NCBI GenBank assembly: GCA_027972325.1
Contig: JAPMOS010000114.1
Coordinates: 1 to 64,000 of the forward strand
Direction of reading: 5' to 3'
Source: Paratrimastix pyriformis
Lineage: Eukaryota; Preaxostyla; Paratrimastigidae
Length of the DNA: 64,000 bases
Shown: in pieces, positions 43,059 to 53,080 of the stretch
Layout of the letters: every line of letters starts with the position of its first letter
Position numbering within the stretch: the stretch's first letter is position 1
Translations under genes and position numbers: made by a program
The notes under the pieces: model-generated
Told to the model about the DNA's origin: nothing
Databases searched by the model: none
What the model saw: only the letters and a program-made list of their open reading frames with translations

Positions 43059-46000
43059 TTACGGCAAGTCCTCGATTTCCTCGGGCTGAAGGTCCGCGCC
43101 CAAAGCATCCGGACTGAGCGGGTCCAGCAGCGGGTTGAGCTCGTCGGAAGGAGGAGGCCACTGATAAGGCTGATCATCGGGAGCGGGGATGAGGGGGCCC
43201 TCTTGGTCATCTTGAAGCTCGAAGGCCTGCTCTTGTTGTTGTTGCTCGGCGGTGGTGGTCTGCTCGGAGGCCTGCTGTTCTTGTAGAGCCGGGGCAGGTT
43301 CTTCTTGAGGGGGGAGCAGAGGAAGATGCAGGTCCCATTCGTCGACAGGGGGTGCAACGACGTTGCAAAGCTCCGTCTCGTGGGCTTCGAGGGGCAGGTA
43401 TGCTTCGTCCTGCCGGTGCACCAGCACCGGAGGCACGTGGCCGATCATGAGGCTCTCCACTGCAGGCGCCCGGTCAATTAGATCAACGCGCGTTCCGGTG
43501 GCCTCTGCCGCCAAGAGAGCTGGCCCACAGCCGCAGAAGCAGTCCAACACAGGGCCCGGCCCTCCGTAGCGGCGGAAGAGGTAGACGTAAAGATCGGCCG
43601 GCTTGGCGAAGCGGGCCTGCCCCGCCTGGTGCCGCAGGTAGACCGCGTTGGTGCGCGGGTTGGCCCGGGCGTTCATCTCGGCCAACTTCGCACTCGGAGA
43701 AGGGCACAGTACATCCCAGCGCCAGTTGACGGGCCCCTCGTGGCCTCGCTGGAAGACCTCGATGGGCAGCTCCACCTCCTCAGGGCGGGGGGCTCCCGGT
43801 GAGAGCGACGGCCGGGGGTTGGCCTCCTCGAGGTAATCTGCGCGAAGAAGTGATGAAGAAGAATTGTCTCGTGAAGGGAATGAATCACGGACTTCCCCAG
43901 ATGGCACGAATTCGGTGATCGCTCACGAAATTGAAGCACTCGAGAGCCGGCGTCCATTGCTGGGACAGGTTGGCCTCGGTATCCATCACAATGATGGTAC
44001 CATTGGGGGCAATGAACGAGTCGAGGTACTGGGCCAGGGATCCGTAGTCCGGGGTGGGTCTGTCTCGAGGGTCGTCGGTAATGCCCCAGGGAGCATCCAA
44101 CACGGCCAAGGTATACAGTGTCTATTGAATGAAACGAGGATGTTAGTGGGGATCCAACAAGTTGGAAACTGCAGACACGGCCGGGATTATCCTTCGCGCG
44201 AAACAAGATCGCTTCGGCATCCCCGCAGTAGAACCGGGCCAAGGTTTTCCCATGAGGGATCGTGGCCCTCCGCGGGTGCGGAAAGCAGCTGGGGGCCGGA
44301 ACGAGGCGCAGCGGACGCGGGCTTGGTGGTGGCCTGGGCGACTGACGCTGCTGCGGTGGCTTGGAGTGTTGTTGCTGGGCCTGGGCCGGGGTCTGGGGTT
44401 GAGGCTGAGCCGGCTGGGGCTGAGGCGACGGCTTGGCCTGGGGGGCGGGCTGCGGCGGCTTGGCCTGGGGGCGGGCTGCGGTGGCTTGGCCTGGGGGGCG
44501 GGCTGCGGCGGCTTGGCCTGGGGGCGGGCTGCGGCGGCTTGGCCTGGCTGGCTCGGGGCTTGGCTTTGGGCTCGGGCTCGGGCACCGGTTTCGACGAAGG
44601 CTGGGCTTCCTCGGTGGCCGACTCCGGTGGGAGTGCGCAGGCCTTGACCTCATACTCGTCATCGGCCTCCGCCGCCTTGGCCTCGGCTTCGGAGGTCGGC
44701 TCGGCTTGGGAAAGAAGCGCCTTCAGGGTGGCCCGCTTGGCCGGCTCTGACTTCGGCGGCTCTGGGTGCTCGGAGGCGGCTTCCTCCCGGAGTGCCCGCC
44801 TTTCCTCACGTAGTTCCCGGTCGACGGTCTTCAGCATGCGCTTGCTGGCACGGGGGATGTCGTGGTGGCCCATCTCCTCCCAGAGCCGGGCGTACGGGCA
44901 GTGCTCGGGCATCAGGTAGTCCTGCATTGCCGGTGGCAGTTGTGCCGCGCACCACCCCAGCCAGTAGCCGAGGACCAACTCGAACTCGGAGAGACGCCGG
45001 CCGTCCATGAAGGTGATCTCTTGGGGCATGTTGCCAACGTCCGTCTCGTTGAGGCGCTCGAACGGGCAGCCCAGCTCCTCGGAGAAGGCCGGGAGTCGAA
45101 CCTTGCCCTTGCGGAATGGGAAGGGCCGCACGTTGAGGCAGTTCATGAAGGCAAAGGTCTCGGTCCGGACGAGATGGCACCGCAGGATCTCCCGGGCGGC
45201 CTCGTCGGGGGGCAGGTAGAGGACGGGGGTGGTCTCCGGCGGCCACCTCAGCTGCATCGTGGGCCTCGAGCAGCATGAAGGTCTGCTCGGCCTGCCGAAT
45301 GGGCTTCTTGAGATCGGCCGCTGCAGTAGAGGTGGCCTCAGAACCACTGAACGACCCCTCCAACATGGCGCGAGCAAGCCACCGATTCATCTCCGCATCC
45401 CTGGCCTGGCGGGCAGGACGTGTGAGCGGCAGCGTGGAAATGGTTGGTGCATGCGGACCTCAAAGATGCGCCACAGGTTCGTGGCTGACGGCTGTCGCTC
45501 AACCGGGAGCTGGGAGAGGGCACACAGCATCTCCAGGGAGAAGCACTCCAGAATCTTCACAAGCTTGGCCGGGGCGTCTTCGCCTTTGGGGAAGTGCAGC
45601 TCCTTGAGGGCGGGTTCCAAATGTGTGGCAAAGTCAGGATCCTCACGGATGTAGCGCTTGGGGGCCTGATAAGGGCGGGGAGGTGGGGTGATGATAATCA
45701 ATAGACGGGAGACGACAGACTTGGAGGGATGCACGCTTGAGGTTCAGCAGGACGTCGAAGGTGCTGCTTCCAAACCGCGCGTCGTGAGTAAGCAGGTTGA
45801 CCCGATGTTGCAGCTCGAGCATGGCCTCCGGATCGAGAGTGTTGTAAACGGCCACGTCGATGTAGTCCTCCTTCAGGTGCTGTGCAGGGGGAAGAGGTGC
45901 GTTGTTATGAGGGCGGAGACAACGTGCAAGAGACCTGCCGGATCTGGGGGTGTAGCTTGTTGAGCTTCTCCACCCTTTGGCGAAGCTCGGTCCGCTGTTC

Positions 46001-46350
46001 TGCGGTGATCTCGGGCGGCAACTCGGAGACCCGGCGCGGGTCCACGATGATGCGCGCAACCTGGAACCTAGGGGCACGATTAGAGGCCGATCCACCAAAA
46101 AAAGAGCATTGTCAGACCGGTGCGAGCCGTCGACCACCTGGTATCGAGCCTCGTCCAGGGCCGACGTTTGGACGATTATGCTGAACAGGACGGCCGCTCC
46201 CAGCTTCTCGAACCATTCCACAATTGCTCCGAGGCGCTCGTAGGCAAGGGGCCGGGCGAGGCTCGGGCAGGGGTCGATGGAGCTCAGCAGCACATGGGCC
46301 CTCTTGCCGTGGCACTTTTCCGACAGAGAGAGATCGAAGAGCCCCCCCCT
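43059..46350 (-). CDS. ParB-like / N6-N4 DNA methyltransferase, multi-exon, copy III
   Basis: All diagnostic parts of copy I recur: the ParB-like DEARYQVVDGSHR block, PRRVSELPPEI, AVYNTLDPEAM, LEPALKELHFPKGED, the long Pro/Gln linker, CGDAEAILF, VLDAPWGITDD and LDCFCGCGPALLAAEATG. Intron boundaries are kept; the intron before the last exon differs slightly (about 43850-43890), and the Pro-rich linker has gained or lost repeat units (44430-44560). Change concentrated in introns and repeats, with catalytic motifs unchanged, suggests the protein is under constraint, though the copies may simply be too young to tell. Confidence 0.66.
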
Positions 46351-46422
46351 AACAACCCGAACAAAGCGAAAGGAATGTGCAGTCAGTAACTTGTTCAAAA
46401 AAAGGGAAACGATGAAAACAGG

Positions 46423-47001
46423 TCACGAGTGGTGGGAGGAGGCAGGGTGGCGCGCAAGGTACGCATTGACGATATCAACGACGGACTGCATTACTTGGCG
46501 AGCGGGGTGGGAGGAGGGAGGGTGGCGCGCAAGGTACGCATTGACGAGATCAACGACGGACTGCAGTACTTGGCGAGCGGCCTCCGGGGAGAAGTCGTCC
46601 GGGTCGGTCGGCCGGGCCCGCTTGCGCTCGGCCTTCGCCTTGGGTTCGGGGCACGGCCGCCCTCGTCCGACGACGAGGAGGAGATCTCCACTGGGGCCGG
46701 GTGCTTGTGCCGGTGCCGCGGCCTGGCGTCCTCCTGGGGGCGTCGTCCGAGCCCTTCGCCTCCGCAGCCTCCTTGGCCTCATGAGGCGGCCCAGGCTTCC
46801 GGCGGGCCGGTGGCGGGGGGGCCGGGGCCGCGGCCTTCGCCTCCTTGGCGGCCTCCTTCTTGGACTTGGCGGCCACCGGGGCCGCCTTCTTGCCTTCTTC
46901 GGGGCCTCGCGATCCTTCTTGGGCTTGGCGGCCGCCGGGGCCGCCTTCTTGGGCTTGGGCGGGCTCGGCACATCATCGTCGTCCAGGATTCTGAAATCCA
47001 A
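46423..47001 (-). CDS. Histone-H1-like basic protein, copy III
   Basis: 192 residues open in one frame: RILDDDDVPSPPKPKKAAPA, Lys/Ala/Pro repeats, an Arg/Pro-rich middle, then PTDPDDFSPEAARQVLQSVV and the duplicated VNAYLARHP peptide. Here acidic head and repeated tail share one frame, giving the clearest version of the protein. Likely DNA- or RNA-binding by charge; otherwise unknown. Confidence 0.45.
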   Translation of the reverse strand: MDFRILDDDDVPSPPKPKKAAPAAAKPKKDREAPKKARRRPRWPPSPRRRPPRRRRPRPRPPRHRPAGSLGRLMRPRRLRRRRARTTPPGGRQAAAPAQAPGPSGDLLLVVGRGRPCPEPKAKAERKRARPTDPDDFSPEAARQVLQSVVDLVNAYLARHPPSSHPARQVMQSVVDIVNAYLARHPASSHHS

Positions 47002-47197
47002 AAAAGAATCAGCTGGGAAGGCCAGAACCCGCTCCGACAGACGGCCGAGCGGCTCCAGTTCCCTTGTCCTTGTGCTCGACGGCGCCAGAGGCGGGCGTCG
47101 TCGGACGGGCGGTCAGGGCGGTCGGGGCCTTCGGGGCGGTAGGGGTCGGGGCAGGGGCGCTCCTGGTGCGGTGTGCGTGGCGGCGGGGGCGGGAGAC

Positions 47198-47598
47198 CTA
47201 ACAAAGAACAAATTTAGCACCGAGCCGGAGGTGCGATGCAAATACGGACGAGGGCTCCTCGCGTTCGGGCTCGTCCTCCTCCCCACCGATGTCGAGGAGG
47301 AGGTCTTTCCCGGCGGAATCAGGTGAGGACGGCCGGAAAAGGCCGTCAAAAGTCTGTCGAATCAGCTCCAGATGGTAGGGCGTCATGAGCCCCGCGCCCA
47401 ACGGCTGGGTGAGGGAGGAGAGGCGTCGACGGAAGCTATGACAACAAGTTTCGGGAAAACGAGGGAGCGAGTAAAAACAAACCAATTGATCGCCTGGTAA
47501 CCCTCGGCCCATTTCGGGGGGTCCTGGCCGATCGCACCCTCGCAATACTCAATGGCTTCTTGGGGGGTGTGGAACTGGTTCCAATCGATCGAGTTCAT
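47198..47598 (-). CDS. Small two-exon protein of unknown function, copy III
   Basis: Same two exons and intron as 28937-29337 (start ATG at 47598, MNSIDWNQFHTPQEAIEYCE). Only a few nucleotide differences from copy I, one changing the C-terminal end (VLNSFF versus VLNLFF in a neighbouring frame). Confidence 0.5.
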
Positions 47599-47679
47599 CT
47601 GAAAACGGCAAAATGGCGCGTTAACAAAGGTTAGAACCCGGGGTAAGGTCCACCTCGCGAGTTGAATGAGAACACCACC

Positions 47680-50600
47680 ACCTCGAAAAATTCGATGTCA
47701 GAACACCACCTCGAAAAATTCGATTTCTATTGAAAATCCATCCCCCGACAAACATCGTGATACGGGTTCTGATGATGCAAATCGATGAGTTACACCAAAA
47801 AAACACTTGGGATGATGTCGGAACACCACCTCGAAAAATTCGATTTCTATTGAAAATCCATACCGCCGGTATGGATTTTAGTACCCCCGACAAACATCGC
47901 GATACCGGTTCTGATGATGCAAATCGATGAGTTTCATCGAAAAACACTTGGGATGATGTCAGAACACCACCTCGAAAAATTCGATTTCTATTGAAAATCC
48001 ATACCGCCGGTATGGATTTTAGTACCTGACAAACATCGCGATACCGGTTCTGATGATGCAAATCGATGAGTTTCATCGAAAAAACACTTGGGATGATGTC
48101 AGAACACCACCTCGAAAAATTCGATTTCTATTGAAAATCCATACCGCCGGTATGGATTTTAGTACCGACAAACATCGCGATACCGGTTCTGATGATGTAA
48201 ATCGATGAGTTTCATCGAAAAACACTTGGGATGATGTCAGAACACCACCTCGAAAAATTCGATTTCTATTGAAAATCCATCCCCCGACAAACATCGTGAT
48301 ACGGGTTCTGATGATGCAAATCGATGAGTTTCACCGAAAAAACACTTGGGATGATGTCAGAACACCACCTCGAAAAATTCGATTTCTATTGAAAATCCAT
48401 ACCGCCGGTATGGATTTTAGTACCTGACAAACATCGCGATACCGGTTCTGATGATGCAAATCGATGAGTTTCATCGAAAAACACTTGGGATGATGTCAGA
48501 ACACCACCTCGAAAATTCGATTTCTATTGAAAATCCATACCGCCGGTATGGATTTTAGTACCGACAAACATCGCGATACCGGTTCTGATGATGTAAATCG
48601 ATGAGTTTCATCGAAAAAACACTTGGGATGATGTCAGAACACCACCTCGAAAAATTCGATTTCTATTGAAAATCCATACCGCCGGTATGGATTTTAGTAC
48701 CGACAAACATCGCGATACGGGTTCTGATGATGCAAATCGATGAGTTTCATCGAAAAACTTGGGATGATGTCAGAACACCACCTCGAAAAATTCGATTTCT
48801 ATTGAAAATCCATACCGCCGGTATGGATTTTAGTACCCCCGACAAACATCGCGATACCGGTTCTGATGATGTAAATCGATGAGTTTCATCGAAAAACACT
48901 TGGGATGATGTCAGAACACCACCTCGAAAAATTCGATTTCTATTGAAAATCCATACCGCCGGTATGGATTTTAGTACCCCGACAAACATCGCGATACCGG
49001 TTCTGATGATGTAAATCGATGAGTTTCATCGAAAAACACTTGGGATGATGTCAGAACACCACCTCGAAAAATTCGATTTCTATTGAAAATCCATCCCCCG
49101 ACAAACATCGTGATACGGGTTCTGATGATGCAAATCGATGAGTTTCATCGAAAAAACACTTGGGATGATGTCAGAACACCACCTCGAAAAATTCGATTTC
49201 TATTGAAAATCCATACCGCCGGTATGGATTTTAGTACCCCGACAAACATCGCGATACCGGTTCTGATGATGCAAATCGATGAGTTTCATCGAAAAACACT
49301 TGGGATGATGTCGGAACACCACCTCGAAAAATTCGATTTCTATTGAAAATCCATACCGCCGGTATGGATTTTAGTACCCTGACAAACATCGCGATACCGG
49401 TTCTGATGATGCAAATCGATGAGTTTCATCGAAAAAACACTTGGGATGATGTCAGAACACCACCTCGAAAAATTCGATTTCTATTGAAAATCCATACCGC
49501 CGGTATGGATTTTAGTACCCCCGACAAACATCGCGATACCGGTTCTGATGATGTAAATCGATGAGTTTCATCGAAAAACACTTGGGATGATGTCAGAACA
49601 CCACCTCGAAAAATTCGATTTCTATTGAAAATCCATCCCCCGACAAACATCGTGATACGGGTTCTGATGATGCAAATCGATGAGTTACACCAAAAAAACA
49701 CTTGGGATGATGTCAGAACACCACCTCGAAAAATTCGATTTCTATTGAAAATCCATACCGCCGGTATGGATTTTAGTACCCCGACAAACATCGTGATACC
49801 GGTTCTGATGATGCAAATCGATGAGTTTCATCGAAAAACACTTGGGATGATGTCGGAACACCACCTCGAAAAATTCGATTTCTATTGAAAATCCATACCG
49901 CCGGTATGGATTTTAGTACCGACAAACATCGCGATACCGGTTCTGATGATGCAAATCGATGAGTTTCATCGAAAAACACTTGGGATGATGTCAGAACACC
50001 ACCTCGAAAAATTCGATTTCTATTGAAAATCCATACCGCCGGTATGGATTTTAGTACCCCCGACAAACATCGCGATACGGGTTCTGATGATGCAAATCGA
50101 TGAGTTTCATCGAAAAACACTTGGGATGATGTCAGAACACCACCTCGAAAAATTCGATTTCTATTGAAAATCCATACCGCCGGTATGGATTTTAGTACCG
50201 ACAAACATCGCGATACCGGTTCTGATGATGTAAATCGATGAGTTTCATCGAAAAACACTTGGGATGATGTCAGAACACCACCTCGAAAATTCGATTTCTA
50301 TTGAAAATCCATACCGCCGGTATGGATTTTAGTACCGACAAACATCGCGATACCGGTTCTGATGATGTAAATCGATGAGTTTCATCGAAAAAACACTTGG
50401 GATGATGTCAGAACACCACCTCGAAAAATTCGATTTCTATTGAAAATCCATACCGCCGGTATGGATTTTAGTACCTGACAAACATCGCGATACGGGTTCT
50501 GATGATGCAAATCGATGAGTTTCATCGAAAAAACACTTGGGATGATGTCAGAACACCACCTCGAAAAATTCGATTTCTATTGAAAATCCATACCGCCGGT

Positions 50601-50770
50601 ATGGATTTTAGTACCCCCGACAAACATCGCGATACCGGTTCTGATGATGTAAATCGATGAGTTTCATCGAAAAAACACTTGGGATGATGTCAGAACACCA
50701 CCTCGAAAAATTCGATTTCTATTGAAAATCCATACCGCCGGTATGGATTTTACTACCCCCGACAAACATT
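47680..50770. repeat. Palindrome-rich satellite array, copy III (about 23 units)
   Basis: Same unit as in copy I, but about 23 units. Four of them (near 47737, 48277, 49090 and 49636) lack the AAAATCCATACC hairpin and read CCATCCCCCGACAAACATCGTG. These four share GATACGGG in place of GATACCGG and recur at intervals, which points to amplification in blocks. Confidence 0.95.
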
Positions 50771-50823
50771 TGTTGGTTTAGTGGCTCTAACCTTGGGTAA
50801 TAGCCACACTTGATCCCGCCAAA

Positions 50824-50899
50824 ATGCCCAAGGAAAGCACTCAGGAACTTCGTGAGACGCGCAGCGGCCGCCGTTACCCGACTCCTCGTCACTCGCGGG
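50824..50899 (+). pseudogene. Gene A 5' end, copy III, cut after about 25 codons
   Basis: MPKESTQELRETRSGRRYPT and PRHSR, identical to gene A, preceded by the same AGTGGCTCTAACC block. Homology ends at 50899 at the junction to foreign sequence. Confidence 0.85.
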
Positions 50900-50947
50900 G
50901 CAGCTCCCCCGGCACTATTCTCAGTTCAACACGATTTACGCAGGGCT

Positions 50948-51562
50948 ATGGCCTGCGAAATCACTGCGGTGAATGATGATCTGGACGACGCAACCATTGC
51001 TTTTATTGAAAAACATGCTTCTATTCTTGATGAAGAAGATCCATTTCTGTGCTTTATTGACGAGCTCGAGTAAGGCTGGTACTGTCGACTCGCACTTCTT
51101 TTTCCGCGAGCACTTCCTTTCCTCTCCCGAGCCAGCGAACCCCTTTTCTTATTCCACTTCATCAATCCTTCTTTCCTAACAATTGCTTCAAATACATTTG
51201 GCGATTGAATGTCACAACTCGAGTCACAACCTGCCGAGGGCCTTATGGATCGCGCCTTCCCTGAATTGGAATGGAAATCAATCCTATCGAACAAGGTGGG
51301 CACCGTCTACCTGCAGCGATTATGTCTTTCTCTTGGAGTTGACTATGAGTCGCCATCGAAGAAAACGACCCTCATCGCCCAGCTGGCTCCTCTGCTCGCA
51401 GAACGGCACTTCACACCTCAGAAGGTGTTGCAGATATTGAAACTCCAAAGTTGGATCGATATATCGGCGTCTGGATTCCAAGCACCACTCATCACAAGTA
51501 GTTATAAAAGGAGAGTTCTGAGACAAGCGATTTTCACACACAATTTTTCACGCTTGCGTTGA
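50948..51562 (+). CDS. Divergent relative of the module protein (probable two exons)
   Basis: Exon 1 from ATG at 50948: MACEITAVNDDLDDATIAFI, EKHASILDEEDP and CFIDELE, then a good GTAAGG donor at about 51071. The downstream open frame 51209-51562 includes LESQPAEGLMDRAFPELEWK, LGVDYESPSKKTTLIAQLAP and LLAERHFTPQKVLQIL. These align in order with the first 120 residues of the 4850-5944 product (FI..HA.IL..DP...DEL; then a YE......LLED-like block and an QKVLQIL/QFIFQLL helix). The acceptor is not obvious. Function unknown. It sits between the integrase-element junction and the AT-rich viral block, so it could be host sequence or the flank of either. Confidence 0.45.
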
Positions 51563-52397
51563 TATTTGAGGCAAAAATCGATTTCTTCAGAACAAAATCT
51601 TTTTTTCTCATTATATTTTATCGAAAAGGAGCATTTTATTTTATCAGCTTTGAATGATTTAAGCATTAATTTTCTCGAGCTACAAACGTTATTTGAGGCA
51701 AAAATCGAATTCTTCAGAGCAAAATCTTTTTTCTCAATGTTTTTTAAGTAAAACGAGCATTTTATTTTAATCAGCTTGGAATGATTTAAGCATCAATTCA
51801 TTCGAGCTACAAACGAAATTAGAGGCAAAAAGCGAATTCTCCATGCATTTTCAATTTTTTTTCCATTTTTTTGTCCCAGAAATTATTTTGCCATTTTTGT
51901 CAAATCAAACAATTCAATCATCTTAAGCATCAAACGAAAGAGAATTCAATCAGAAACAGCTTATCTCTTCATTCAAAATAAAATTGTGACAAAAGTGCTT
52001 TTCAAAAGTGATCATTAAATAATGCATCAATCTTAAGTAAATAATGCATTCTTTTGATTGAATCAGCTCAAATAATTGATTCTAAGAAAATGGAAAAGTA
52101 TGACAAAATGATAAAACAATATGAAATTTGATTTCAGCACCGAGCCCTTTAAAGCGAAAATTTACTCAGCTTTGACATGAATTGAAAGAGAAATCAATCA
52201 GATTTACCTTCTATTTCAAAGAGATAAAAACAGCGTTTCATCATTTGAGCTCTGAGTGTTTTAAGATGATAATTCAATGAGCAACTGATGATATAATGAG
52301 GAATATCTCATCAGAATGCGCACTCATTATAATCACTGAATCAGTAAAGGTATTTTAAGAAAAATTATTATCTATAGTTAGTATATAATAACCACTA
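51563..52397. other. AT-rich non-coding sequence with about 120-bp repeats
   Basis: Sharp fall in GC. A unit TTTGAGGCAAAAATCGA.TTC... runs at about 51568, 51690 and (partial) 51820, with AGCATTTTATTTTA.TCAGCTT.GAATGATTTAAGCAT and CGAGCTACAAACG inside. No gene. It may be the terminal-repeat region of the viral element, or its flank. Confidence 0.55.
51568..51850. repeat. Imperfect about 120-bp AT-rich tandem repeats
   Basis: Two full and one partial unit sharing GAGGCAAAAATCGA, GAGCATTTTATTTTA and GAGCTACAAACG blocks. Confidence 0.7.
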
Positions 52398-53080
52398 ATG
52401 TCAAGCAAGCAATCTGTTGAGTCTGATATGCCAGTTGTGATCATTCCGAACGATTTCACAGTTAAGAAGCTGTCAATTGAAGCCTTATCTGAATCGTCCA
52501 GGAAGCAAGAGAAGACAATGAAGATGTGTCACATTGAACATAATGGTAGTAACCTATTAGTTCAGACGCCACAAATCGACTTAGGACCTTATGGAGTGAA
52601 CTTTTACGAGAACACTAAAACCATCAGGTTACCAGTTGAGAATGTAGGCGATGACTTTAAGAAGATGATAGACAAGCTCGAGAAGTACTGTCAAAACAAT
52701 GTGGAAAGCATTGTGAATGGTACTTTGAAGAAGGCAAACCAGATGAATTTCAATACAAATCATTTGCCAAGACGAGTGATAATGACAAGTTTCCGAGCTA
52801 CTATAAAGTAGCAGTTGGATATGCAGATACACTGTATCCGAGTGTCTTCCGAAAAGATGAAGATGGTGAGGTAAAACAGGACACAACAATACAAACAAAC
52901 GAGGATTTACGGAAAGCCGTCAATCCAGGGAGCACAGTTAAAATGATAGTCCAACTTAAAGTATGGGTTGATGATAAGCAGCATTATGGAATCTCAGCCT
53001 CATGCAAACAGCTACTTATAGTGAAAGAAGGGAAGAAGAAAGCAGACAATTCAAAGTCTCTTTTGCTTAAATATTGGTAG
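52398..53080 (+). pseudogene. Viral ssDNA-binding-like protein (DUF5871-type pattern), broken
   Basis: The N-terminal part has MCHIEHNGSNLLVQTPQIDL, GPYGVNFYENTKTIRLPVEN and a LEKYCQNNVESI helix. Coding character continues to about 53080 (YYKVAVGYADTLYPSVFRKD; VKMIVQLKVWVDDKQHYG). The QTP..L..(P/F)GV opening, central helix and late K-x-W-hydrophobic strand resemble a family common in large DNA viruses, thought to bind single-stranded DNA (recalled by pattern, not searched). About one break. Part of the viral fossil, first gene of its visible plus strand; convergent with the fibre-like gene. Confidence 0.45.

Larger units (their letters stand above)
40901..50899. mobile_element. Integrase / ParB-methylase element, copy III (cut at the right)
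   Basis: Near-identical to copy I from TGTTTCCGG through integrase, methylase, H1-like gene, small gene and satellite to the first 25 codons of gene A. At 50899 (ACTCGCGGG) homology to copy I (31450) ends abruptly and unrelated sequence starts. The satellite is longer than in copy I. Its left end abuts copy II inside sequence that copy I shows to be continuous, consistent with insertion into copy II or with tandem rearrangement. Confidence 0.7.

Noticed and set aside
29395-50770. CRISPR array
   Set aside because: Units of about 140 bp are tandem with no unique spacers, next to intron-bearing genes; it is a satellite.
22630-50899. Calling the integrase element an LTR retrotransposon or a Polinton
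   Set aside because: No reverse transcriptase, gag, LTR pair, DNA polymerase B or capsid gene was found in either long copy; the integrase alone does not decide.
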